Positions 27,401 through 34,984 of a stretch of 64,000 nucleotides of DNA are shown here, piece after piece (within the stretch, counting starts at the first letter, position 1; every line of letters begins with the position of its first letter). Location: NCBI GenBank assembly GCA_002407855.1, contig DHPF01000006.1:248001-312000 (forward strand), in the 5' to 3' direction. The position numbers and the translations under genes are program-made. The notes beneath the pieces are model-generated. The model did no database searches. It was not told the origin of the DNA and saw only the letters and a program-made list of their open reading frames with translations. The DNA comes from Bacteroidales bacterium UBA5371 (GTDB lineage Bacteria; Bacteroidota; Bacteroidia; Bacteroidales; P3).

Positions 27401-27675
27401 GATATTTTTTTGAATACAGAATAAAAATAACAAAATTTGTGCCAAAGTAAAAAGAAAAAGAACCCCGCTCAGTTAATTACACAAAATAAACAATAAGCAC
27501 CACTATATTTAATAACTCATAACGTAAAACAACTTAGTTGCAAGAATAATAATTTGTAATTAAGTTGCTTTTTCATTTAGTAAAAAAAGTAATTTTAGTT
27601 AATTAAACCCCATATTTTCTAAAATAATACACTAATTTTTAGGTCTAAATACTTGATATTTAACTAAAAATGTCG

Positions 27676-27683
27676 TATCTTTG
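27676..27683 (+). promoter_or_regulatory. -7 element TATCTTTG for the HU-like gene
   Basis: TATCTTTG with a leader of about 100 bases to the ATG at 27790. The leader holds imperfect repeats of TTAAT/GATTAAT and a CCTCGCGATAGTATAAGG stretch of unknown role. Confidence 0.6.
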
Positions 27684-27789
27684 CAGAGTAATAATTAATT
27701 GTTAAATGTTAATGATTAATGGTGAATTGTTACAAAATTAATATTTATTTAGAAACCTCGCGATAGTATAAGGTTAATCGTCCACAATT

Positions 27790-28221
27790 ATGTTACACTA
27801 CACCAAAGTAAGACGAAGAATTGCAACAGGAACCAATCCTGGCGTAAAGTTTTTAGCAGTAATCTCACGCAATGGGATTATGACTCAGGAGCAATTGATT
27901 GAACGAATTGCAGGAGCTTCGGCACTTGCAGAGAATGACGTTCTTTCAGCCCTTAGAGCGTTGCAGATGGTTATTACTGATGCCACCATGAATGGAATTA
28001 CAGTTCAATTGGATCAATTGGGTTGCTTCACCCCATACCTAAGTGCTAAGGCTATGGATACAAATGAGGAAGTTGATACCTCAACAATCAGGAGAGTTGC
28101 CATTAGATTTAACCCTAATGTCAGGTTCAAAAGCAAGTTGAAAACTACTTCATATGAGTATCGTAACCCAGCACCAAAAGGCTTGGTTGATGAAAACTCA
28201 GGCGAAGAGATTATTCCTTAG
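27790..28221 (+). CDS. HU-family (HU-HIG-like) DNA-binding protein
   Basis: A 143-residue protein with a single HU/IHF-like domain: GVKFLAVISRNGIMTQEQLIERIA, ENDVLSALRALQMVITDATMNG, VQLDQLGCFTPYLSAKA and IRRVAIRFNPNVRFKSKL, followed by a short tail (NPAPKGLVDENSGEEIIP). This matches the Bacteroidota HU-like proteins with extended ends, which bind DNA as dimers and shape the nucleoid. It is transcribed alone from 27676 and stopped at 28252. Confidence 0.85.
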   Translation: MLHYTKVRRRIATGTNPGVKFLAVISRNGIMTQEQLIERIAGASALAENDVLSALRALQMVITDATMNGITVQLDQLGCFTPYLSAKAMDTNEEVDTSTIRRVAIRFNPNVRFKSKLKTTSYEYRNPAPKGLVDENSGEEIIP

Positions 28222-28251
28222 TAATTATTAGTCGTTAATGGTTAAATGTAG

Positions 28252-28281
28252 GGGCGAAACTATGTGTTCGCCCTTTTTTTT
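28252..28281 (+). terminator. Rho-independent terminator
   Basis: GGGCGAA and TTCGCCC pair around ACTATGTG and are followed by eight T. It ends the HU-like gene transcript. Confidence 0.85.
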
Positions 28282-28332
28282 GTTAAATTTTCCAATCCAG
28301 TATAAAGGAATTTCGTTGTTGCTATACTGCAC

Positions 28333-29361
28333 TTATCTATTATTAGGAAATTTAGAGATAGGGGAAATGGATGAAATATTGATAGTCCAAGAAACTAACT
28401 CAAGCCTATCCTTTATCATTTTTAGAGTTCCCAGCATTTCTGCATCATTAGGTAACTCACCATATACTAACTTCCCAAAATCAGAAATATAGGCAGGCTT
28501 TAAATATCCCCAACATCCTTCTAAATCATCAAATATAAGAGCTTTAACTGGATGCTCTCTTAGCCAAAGATTATTATTCTTAAAACTTTCCACATCATCA
28601 TTTGCAACCTTTAATAACATTTGGTCAAACTCTTTGGAATTAAAAAATTTCAGAAATACTTCTTGATTTAAAATCTTATTCAAATCATATATATGCCTAA
28701 CCTTTTGGGATAATATATCCATAGGATTAACTCCATAGGAAAATCTAACTAAACTCATTATTTTTTCACATATAGTTCTATTTGGACTTAATACATTAAA
28801 TTGAAAAGCCATCAATCCATTATCAGTAGCCATATCTATCTGTCCATTTTCAATCATCATCCTGCCTACAAAAGAAATGATTTCTTTATATTCATAAGGC
28901 TCTGAACTACCTAAACAAGTTGATTCGAGAACAATAAAATCTCTAACCTGCCCAAAATCACCTACAAACTCTTTATTATATGAATGAGCCGTCTTACGAT
29001 TCATACCTTTTTTATTTGTAAGTCCATCCATTTCTAACTCAGGCAAAGAAACACCTACAACACGACTAATTTCCCCTAATTTTGTTTTCAGCTTATTATT
29101 TGTCTCTCCCACTTTTCTCAAAATTCCCAAATCAATATCTTCAGAAAAACGTTCAATCAAATTATAACATTTAGATAAAGCTGTTCCTCCCTTAAAAACA
29201 ACATCCTTGCTAATATCATTTTCATAAATTAAAAATAGAGCGTATGTAACCCAATAATCCTTTTCAACATATATATCAGGAATATTCAATCTATCAGCCG
29301 TAGCCCTAATAGCCTGCTTGAAAAGAGTTTGGTTTTGATGCAGTTTCATACTATATTCCAT
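28333..29361 (-). CDS. AbiEii-family nucleotidyltransferase toxin
   Basis: A 342-residue protein of the AbiEii/AbiGii family, the toxin of type IV AbiE toxin-antitoxin and abortive-infection systems. The nucleotidyltransferase core shows FKGGTALSKCYNLIERFSEDIDLGI (about residues 55-79) with the GGT and S-x-D-x-D motif, preceded by YVEKDYWVTYAL. AbiE toxins modify tRNA or otherwise use nucleotides to stop growth on phage attack. Its start overlaps the AbiEi gene by 16 bases, the usual coupling. The last residues (FPNNR) are coded by DNA similar to the hairpin repeats at 30151 and 31353. Confidence 0.85.
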   Translation of the reverse strand: MEYSMKLHQNQTLFKQAIRATADRLNIPDIYVEKDYWVTYALFLIYENDISKDVVFKGGTALSKCYNLIERFSEDIDLGILRKVGETNNKLKTKLGEISRVVGVSLPELEMDGLTNKKGMNRKTAHSYNKEFVGDFGQVRDFIVLESTCLGSSEPYEYKEIISFVGRMMIENGQIDMATDNGLMAFQFNVLSPNRTICEKIMSLVRFSYGVNPMDILSQKVRHIYDLNKILNQEVFLKFFNSKEFDQMLLKVANDDVESFKNNNLWLREHPVKALIFDDLEGCWGYLKPAYISDFGKLVYGELPNDAEMLGTLKMIKDRLELVSWTINISSISPISKFPNNR

Positions 29362-30071
29362 TTTTTATAACCCGTAAGCACATCCATAACGCCCGTAAAT
29401 CTATATTTGGTAATTGGGTTTAACGAATCAAGAAGAGGCTCAGTAATTGCATTATAGCCCAATTGGTCGAGCAAGCTACCCAAAAGTGCCTTGGTTGAGG
29501 GAGGATACTTTAAAGCTAAGCGAACCAAAGAAGAGATTTCCTTTTGGGAGATATTTTTAAATATAGCTAAAAGCCTAATGCAAGATGACTTAATTGTAGA
29601 ATCGGGGATTTTATTTATATATCTAATTGAATCCAATATTTGTAACAAAGGAATATTTTCTTTAGTAATGGTATTTTTTTGTTTAATAAATACAATTTTG
29701 TAACGCCCTCTTTTCAAATTGGGACGGATTTCATTCCTACCTATTTGTATTGTATTACTTATTTGAGAGGTTAAACCCAATTGATTATAAACACTATAGC
29801 CCGTGAGGTAACCAATTATCTTCCCATTATCTTCAAGCAAGTCTTTGACCACCTGCTTTTGAGAGGGGATAAGATTTCCAAAAGGAGTGGTTTCAGGCTT
29901 ATAGTATTTTCCCTTTGATAGTTTTTCAATCCTACCCGATACCACCAAACGATTAAGAGCTTTAATAATAGCTTCTTTTTTATTCACCTCAGTAATAAAG
30001 TCGGAATAGGTGAATACATATCCCTTAGGAAGCCTATCAATTTTAAACACTATATACTCACTTATTTTCAT
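29346..30071 (-). CDS. AbiEi-like antitoxin/transcriptional repressor (DUF6088 type)
   Basis: A 241-residue protein. The N-terminal 60 residues form a winged helix (GYVFTYSDFITEVNKKEAIIKALNRLVVSGRIEKLSKGKYYKPE), followed by FGNLIPSQKQVVKDLLEDNGKIIGYLTGYSVYNQLGLT and the larger AbiEi_4-like C-terminal region. In characterised AbiE systems the antitoxin represses its own promoter through inverted repeats and neutralises the toxin without binding it. The palindrome found at 30104-30133, over the promoter, fits that. It overlaps the toxin gene by 16 bases. Confidence 0.8.
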   Translation of the reverse strand: MKISEYIVFKIDRLPKGYVFTYSDFITEVNKKEAIIKALNRLVVSGRIEKLSKGKYYKPETTPFGNLIPSQKQVVKDLLEDNGKIIGYLTGYSVYNQLGLTSQISNTIQIGRNEIRPNLKRGRYKIVFIKQKNTITKENIPLLQILDSIRYINKIPDSTIKSSCIRLLAIFKNISQKEISSLVRLALKYPPSTKALLGSLLDQLGYNAITEPLLDSLNPITKYRFTGVMDVLTGYKKWNIV

Positions 30072-30088
30072 ATCCTATAATTTTGCTG

Positions 30089-30133
30089 CAAAGATAAACA
30101 ATTTGTCCAGTTAATTAGCAAAAAAACTGGACA
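30089..30133 (-). promoter_or_regulatory. AbiE promoter with palindromic operator
   Basis: CAAAGATA at 30089-30096 gives TATCTTTG on the minus strand, 18 bases before AbiEi. A perfect 9-bp inverted repeat, TGTCCAGTT at 30104-30112 and AACTGGACA at 30125-30133, brackets the -33 region. It is the likely binding site for AbiEi. Confidence 0.65.
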
Positions 30134-30150
30134 TTTTTATATATTTCGTT

Positions 30151-30202
30151 GTGTGGTATATGTTATGCCGCACTTTTTTATTATTAGGATATATTATCCT
30201 TG
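30151..30202 (+). repeat. hairpin repeat element A, copy 1
   Basis: GTGTGGTATA, TGT, TATGCCGCAC form a stem with two G-U pairs, followed by TTTTTTATTATTAGG and ATATTATCC. It repeats at 31353-31402 (GTGCGGTAA...TTATGCCACAC, TTTTTTATTATTAGG). It looks like a terminator in the plus direction, but no plus-strand gene precedes it. Confidence 0.7.
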
Positions 30203-30219
30203 TTAATGAAACAAATATC

Positions 30220-30269
30220 GGATTTTAAATCCTTATAATAATATAGTGCGGGAGTCGGAAATCCCGCAC
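30220..30269 (+). repeat. hairpin repeat element B, copy 1
   Basis: GGATTTTAAATCC, then TTATAATAATATA, then a GTGCGGGA...TCCCGCAC hairpin (30246-30269). It repeats at 30861-30911. The rest of the gap 30072-30370 holds element A, the AbiE operator and AT-rich DNA. Confidence 0.7.
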
Positions 30270-30370
30270 GAAAATATTTGATATATGTATTTTATGAATT
30301 ATTATTTGTAATTTAGCAACTTCAAAAAATCAAACACATAAACCAAAAACCAAAGCCATATGCTCATATT

Positions 30371-30727
30371 TTAATATTCTCTATTAAAAACCAGCGTATA
30401 ACCCGATTTGTAAACCACCGTCATTTCATTTCCCTCAACCTTTGCAAAATCAAAAGGAAATGGACTGTTATGCGTTATAAAAGTTACATAATCAGGGTCA
30501 TAATCATACGTGCCATAACCATCATCCTCATGAATATAATTCCCACGTGGGTCAGTAGTATAATCTTCAAATTGATTATTCGAAGTAAACTCTATCCAAA
30601 GAATATCATTTCCAAAAGGAGCAGACCACACAGTATCCACCATTTCATTATCTTCTTCATATTCACAAGAAACAAAAGCAAAGGAACTAAATACTGTTAA
30701 AGCTAAAATAAGGAATAGTTTTTTCAT
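30371..30727 (-). CDS. small predicted lipoprotein
   Basis: A 118-residue lipoprotein: leader MKKLFLILALTVFSSFAFVSC with Cys21 as the lipid site, then an acidic linker (EYEEDNEMVDT) and a small beta domain (VWSAPFGNDILWIEFTSNNQFEDY, GTYDYDPDYVTFIT, VEGNEMTVVYKSGYTLVFNRE) that resembles lipocalin-like or META-like lipoproteins of Bacteroidota. Function unknown. It lies between repeat elements B copy 1 and B copy 2, in the same direction as the second small lipoprotein. Confidence 0.65.
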   Translation of the reverse strand: MKKLFLILALTVFSSFAFVSCEYEEDNEMVDTVWSAPFGNDILWIEFTSNNQFEDYTTDPRGNYIHEDDGYGTYDYDPDYVTFITHNSPFPFDFAKVEGNEMTVVYKSGYTLVFNREY

Positions 30728-30860
30728 ATATAAAGTATTTATGACTGAAAATAAGGTTAATTATGATAGCAAAAATACAATTAAAATAACATATTCGGAT
30801 AAATATTGAGAAAATATTTTTTAGAATGTATTTATTCTTTATGTTTTAGAAAGAAGTATA

Positions 30861-30911
30861 GGATTAAAAATCCTTATAATAAAGAAGTGCGGGATAGTTT
30901 ATATCCCGCAC
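30861..30911 (+). repeat. hairpin repeat element B, copy 2 (overlaps lipoprotein 3' end)
   Basis: GGATTAAAAATCC, then TTATAATAAAGAA, then a 10-bp stem GTGCGGGATA/TATCCCGCAC (30887-30911). It provides the last 16 codons and the stop codon of the 30864-31235 gene. Confidence 0.7.
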
Positions 30912-31235
30912 GACGAAAACAGCCCCATAAATTGAATTAGGGTAAAATTTAGGTAAGACAATAGTGTCATTATGAGGATAAGGAACATAATGCCCACCTT
31001 GAAAATAAACACATAGCTTATAATTCTCCTCCACCCTAAGAGTGTCCCCATTATTATAAACCCAATAAGAGCCAGGGAAAGCAGGAAAATACTCTTTAGG
31101 CTTAATGGTATCATAAACATGATCAATAGTATGAGGAGAAGAAATAGGCTCAGGAAAAATAAAATCATCTTCACCATCACAAGCAATAAAACCTATAGAT
31201 AAGTAAAGCAACAAAAATATCAATAATCTTTTCAT
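30864..31235 (-). CDS. small predicted lipoprotein with a repeat-derived C-terminus
   Basis: A 123-residue lipoprotein: leader MKRLLIFLLLYLSIGFIAC with Cys19 as the lipid site, an acidic stretch (DGEDDFIFPEP), then a beta-like domain (EYFPAFPGSYWVYNNGDTLRV, ENYKLCVYF). The C-terminal VVRDINYPALLYYKDF is coded by hairpin element B, whose other copy lies in noncoding DNA at 30220. The original C-terminus may therefore have been replaced by insertion of the repeat. Function unknown. Confidence 0.6.
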   Translation of the reverse strand: MKRLLIFLLLYLSIGFIACDGEDDFIFPEPISSPHTIDHVYDTIKPKEYFPAFPGSYWVYNNGDTLRVEENYKLCVYFQGGHYVPYPHNDTIVLPKFYPNSIYGAVFVVRDINYPALLYYKDF

Positions 31236-31352
31236 GACACAAAAGTATTATAGATAGATAAAAAGGTTAATTAACACCCACAAAGGTATAAATAAAATAA
31301 CATATTCAGATTATTAAATAGATTTTTTTATGCGATATATGTTATTTTGGTT

Positions 31353-31402
31353 GTGCGGTAAATGTTATGCCACACTTTTTTATTATTAGGAAATGTTATC
31401 CG
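31353..31402 (+). repeat. hairpin repeat element A, copy 2
   Basis: GTGCGGTAA...TTATGCCACAC followed by TTTTTTATTATTAGG and AAATGTTATCC. It ends two bases before the last base of the res gene (stop at 31405) and is a direct repeat of 30151-30202. Confidence 0.7.
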
Positions 31403-31404
31403 AT

Positions 31405-34032
31405 TTATTGAATATTCTTTATAATATCTATTATCTCTTCTATGCTTTTTGCGTTTTCTAATCTTTTGTTTTCAAAAACCATATAATATCGATAGTTTTC
31501 TCCTGCTTTATTAGCCCACACGTTTCCTAATTTTATTTTATCTTGACTATCTATATTATCCAAATGACCGCCTTTAGTTTCTAAAAGAACTATCTTACCA
31601 TTTTTCAGTTTCACAATAAAGTCAGGGTAATGATTTATAAATCCATTTATCACAAAACCTCTTCCTTTTGATAAATTTCGATGCCAAAAAACAACATTAT
31701 CTAATCCTGCAATCTGAGTAATAATTCTCTCTTCAAAAGGATTCATTGAATCTTCTTCTGTATATAGATTCTTTTGAATATAACCAATACTATCTTTAGG
31801 TATAATCCTTTCAGGAAATTCAAAACTATCTTCACACTTAATTAATCCTAAATCTAATAATCTATAAAATTGCTCTTGAGCATACTTATTACACAATTGC
31901 TCAATCTTTCGGCTAATAACTTGTGCATAACCAAATTCATCATTGGCAATCTCATTAATTTTATCCCCTTCTAATTTTGAAATAATATCGCTAACATAGT
32001 TTTTTATATCAGGTTGAGAAATCTCATTAATGCTTCCAATAATTCTTGAAATGCTTTCAACTATCTTATTTTTCTTTCCTTGTGGAGTAAGTCCTTTAAA
32101 ATATTCAACAAATCCTTCCCTTACGTTTGCAGACATCTTTTGATATTGAGGCACAAATTCATCTTTAAGTCTTTCACTCAAATCAATCTTTGCCATATCT
32201 GTAGAAGTAATAGTTAAATCTATATTTTTATCCTGCGTACTTAAATCAAATCCATTTAGTAAATAATTTTTAGTTAATTTAATAGATTCATCTTTGCTAT
32301 TAAATAATGATTCTACTTTAGATTTCATATAAAAAGCAGGTAGTTTTATGCCTTTTACTTCTTCTTTAAAACTATCTTTTAATTTACTTGTCTTCACTTT
32401 ATCTATTATATCAGTTGGTATTGATTGTTCTTCTTTTATTGATTCCTCAACTTCCTTTTCATATTCCATTGATTTCTCATTTGCAATTGTAGTAATATTT
32501 TCAACAAATTGCCTTGATTCTGGAGTTTGTGAATATTCTTTTATTTTTTCTGTATCAATTTCAACATCAAAATCAATATCATTTTCATTAATTGTTTGTT
32601 GAATTGGCTCTTCAAATAATAGAGTTAAGTCATCTCCCTTTTCAACTTTAGTTTCAACTTCTTTATATCTATAATCTTTTTTACTAAACCCTGCTCTATT
32701 CAAAGCACTAATAATATTCTCTAAAGTTTTTTGAAAATCGGAGGAAGAAGAAAAAACATAAGAACTATTTAATAAATGATTACTATGTTTTGTAACATGA
32801 GGAAGTCGAAGAATTCTACCTAATATTTGTTCAACATCAACATTTGAAGTTTTATTTGCTAAAGAAGCCAATATATAAGCAAAAGGACAATCCCAACCCT
32901 CTTTTAAAGCATTAACAGTAATAATAAATCTAACTTCACAATCCCTACTTAATAAATCAATATTCTTTATCTCATCATTATTTGAAGTCTTAATTTTAAT
33001 TTGATTTTCTGGAATTCCTAATTCAATAAGTTGTCCTTTAATCTTGTCAAAAGTAATATTATCATCGTCATTTTTTGGCTGAGCTTGGAAAAGAACAATA
33101 GGTCTAATATATAATCCTGTTAGTTTTTCATTTTCTATTGCGACCTCTTCTAATTTCTTTTGAAATTGTATAGAATTTGAAATAACTTCCTCTGTATTTC
33201 TATTCTTATAAACAATAACAGGTAATTTTACCATATTATTTTTCTTCAGTTTCATTGCATCAACAAAACTAATAATATTTGATTTCTCCCTTGGTGTTGC
33301 AGTGAGATCTAAAATAAAAGATGGATTAATTAAATTAAGCAAGTCCAATCTTAAATCAGATTCATAATTATGGCTTTCATCAATAATTACAACAGGATTT
33401 AAATTAGCAATTACTTGAATTAAAGCAGTATCATTTACATCTTCAATTTGGTTAGAATTATAGCTTTTATCCTTAGTAAAACTTACAAGATTTTCGTTTT
33501 CTTGGAATACTTTTCTCCCTTCTTTTTTATTAGATGCAAATGATTGAATGCTTAACACTAAAATACTTAATTGTTCTCTTACTTCAATAGGGTTAAAGTT
33601 TTGCCCATACAACAAAGTTTGTTTATTATATACTCTTACAGCACTTCCAAAATGAGAATCAATTTTTTGTCTATAAGGATGAGAACTATCATTTAGGTTC
33701 TTATAAGTTTGTTGTAAAATAGTATCTGAAGGAACAAACCATACTACAACTTTAGCCTTTTCACTTGGTAGTTTATCACATATCGTTTTTATAGAATTAC
33801 ATGCAATAAATGTTTTACCTCCAGCTGTAGGAACTTTAACTGTAACTCTTGGGACTCCTTTAATCGAATTATCATAAGGTCTTAAATATCTATCCTCTAA
33901 AGTAGAAAAATAAACTCCTTTGCTTTCCCATAAATTTTTAAAAGCTTGACTTATATCACTTGTAATATTTAATTCCTCAAGATATGTTGTTAAGTCATTA
34001 ATAACTTCTTGTTGGTATGATTTTAATTCCAT
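31405..34032 (-). CDS. type III restriction enzyme Res subunit
   Basis: An 875-residue superfamily 2 helicase-nuclease, the restriction subunit that translocates and cuts DNA with Mod. Walker A is VPTAGGKTFIA (GGKT at 71-74), motif II is IIDESHNYESD (about 216-220), motif III DLTATPREKSNI, then VNALKEGWDCPFAYILASLANK and VEQILGRILRLP for motifs V and VI. The C-terminal PD-(D/E)XK nuclease is seen as YPDFIVKLKNGKIVLLETKG (about residues 800-820). The length is near the lower end for the family. It is the last gene of mod, ORF6N-PLD, res, eleven bases after the middle gene. Confidence 0.92.
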   Translation of the reverse strand: MELKSYQQEVINDLTTYLEELNITSDISQAFKNLWESKGVYFSTLEDRYLRPYDNSIKGVPRVTVKVPTAGGKTFIACNSIKTICDKLPSEKAKVVVWFVPSDTILQQTYKNLNDSSHPYRQKIDSHFGSAVRVYNKQTLLYGQNFNPIEVREQLSILVLSIQSFASNKKEGRKVFQENENLVSFTKDKSYNSNQIEDVNDTALIQVIANLNPVVIIDESHNYESDLRLDLLNLINPSFILDLTATPREKSNIISFVDAMKLKKNNMVKLPVIVYKNRNTEEVISNSIQFQKKLEEVAIENEKLTGLYIRPIVLFQAQPKNDDDNITFDKIKGQLIELGIPENQIKIKTSNNDEIKNIDLLSRDCEVRFIITVNALKEGWDCPFAYILASLANKTSNVDVEQILGRILRLPHVTKHSNHLLNSSYVFSSSSDFQKTLENIISALNRAGFSKKDYRYKEVETKVEKGDDLTLLFEEPIQQTINENDIDFDVEIDTEKIKEYSQTPESRQFVENITTIANEKSMEYEKEVEESIKEEQSIPTDIIDKVKTSKLKDSFKEEVKGIKLPAFYMKSKVESLFNSKDESIKLTKNYLLNGFDLSTQDKNIDLTITSTDMAKIDLSERLKDEFVPQYQKMSANVREGFVEYFKGLTPQGKKNKIVESISRIIGSINEISQPDIKNYVSDIISKLEGDKINEIANDEFGYAQVISRKIEQLCNKYAQEQFYRLLDLGLIKCEDSFEFPERIIPKDSIGYIQKNLYTEEDSMNPFEERIITQIAGLDNVVFWHRNLSKGRGFVINGFINHYPDFIVKLKNGKIVLLETKGGHLDNIDSQDKIKLGNVWANKAGENYRYYMVFENKRLENAKSIEEIIDIIKNIQ

Positions 34033-34043
34033 AATTTAATTAT

Positions 34044-34982
34044 TTAAACCAATCTATTTAATAATTCAGTAATTAAACCTTTCTCTTCCATTTTGGTAAA
34101 AGAAAAGCACTTCTTACCTAAGTCTTTTAATGAAGCACCAATAGTATAAAGCTCATTATTATCTATTATCAAATATCTATCGTGTACTTTTGTTGTTCTA
34201 TACTCTTTCAATGTTGGATATTGAGCATTAAACTTTTTAATATCTGTTTTATTAATATTTGCATTAGGCAAAGTATATAATATTACACTTACATTTGTTT
34301 GTTTTTTTGAAAGCATATCCAAAACGTCATTATCAACATAATTATCAATAAGAATAATTTCTTTTTTTGCCTTTCTAATCAAATCAACAACAAAACTATA
34401 AGCATCATAAATCTGTCCATCGAAGAATATACCCTGAGTTTTTACCCCTTTGTTTTGATCAAGAGCATTAAATACTTTATCAAACTTTTCATCATAACCA
34501 ATTAATCTATTTTCAATATTATCTATACGTTGAAAAAATTGAGCATTTGAAAGAATGAATTTTCTCATTTCAACAAAAGCATTCATAATCCTAATACTAA
34601 CTTCAACTGCTGTTTGACTATTCAAAACAGATGAAAGCATTGCTACACCTTGTTCTGTAAAAGCATAAGGCATATATCTTCTTCCTCCAATATTGTTGTT
34701 TGAGGTCACAAATTGTGATCTCAAATTATCCCACTCCTTTTCAGAAAGTTGAAAACGAAAAGATTCAGGAAATCTTTCAATATTTCTTTTTACTGCTTGA
34801 TTTAACACTCTTGTCTCAACCCCATAAAGTTCAGCCAAATCACTATCGAACATCACTTGAATATTGCGAATATTAAATATCCTACTTTCAATATCATTTG
34901 TAGAAACAATTTGAGTATTGTTTTCTTCTTTCACTGAACTAGTCGCAATTTGCGACCGATTGTTTTTTTCAGCCTTTCCCAT
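34044..34982 (-). CDS. ORF6N-domain protein with C-terminal PLD-like domain
   Basis: A 312-residue protein. Residues about 30-140 are an ORF6N DNA-binding domain (FNIRNIQVMFDSDLAELYGVETRVLNQAVKRN, FPESFRFQL, YMPYAFTEQGVAMLSSVL), known from phage and mobile-element proteins. A short coiled region follows (RIDNIENRLIGYDEKFDKVF). The C-terminal 130 residues (YDAYSFVVDLIRKAKKEIILIDNYV...KVHDRYLIIDNNELYTIGASLKDLGKK) match a phospholipase-D-like fold with an HxRxLIID site in place of the usual HxK. It starts two bases after mod and ends eleven before res, so it is a built-in part of the operon. Possible roles are accessory nuclease, operon regulator or methylation-dependent effector. Confidence 0.8.
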   Translation of the reverse strand: MGKAEKNNRSQIATSSVKEENNTQIVSTNDIESRIFNIRNIQVMFDSDLAELYGVETRVLNQAVKRNIERFPESFRFQLSEKEWDNLRSQFVTSNNNIGGRRYMPYAFTEQGVAMLSSVLNSQTAVEVSIRIMNAFVEMRKFILSNAQFFQRIDNIENRLIGYDEKFDKVFNALDQNKGVKTQGIFFDGQIYDAYSFVVDLIRKAKKEIILIDNYVDNDVLDMLSKKQTNVSVILYTLPNANINKTDIKKFNAQYPTLKEYRTTKVHDRYLIIDNNELYTIGASLKDLGKKCFSFTKMEEKGLITELLNRLV

Positions 34983-34984
34983 AA

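Noticed and set aside
28238..28492. 84-residue plus-strand frame after the HU-like gene
   Set aside because: It lies across the terminator and opposite the AbiEii gene; no coding signal.
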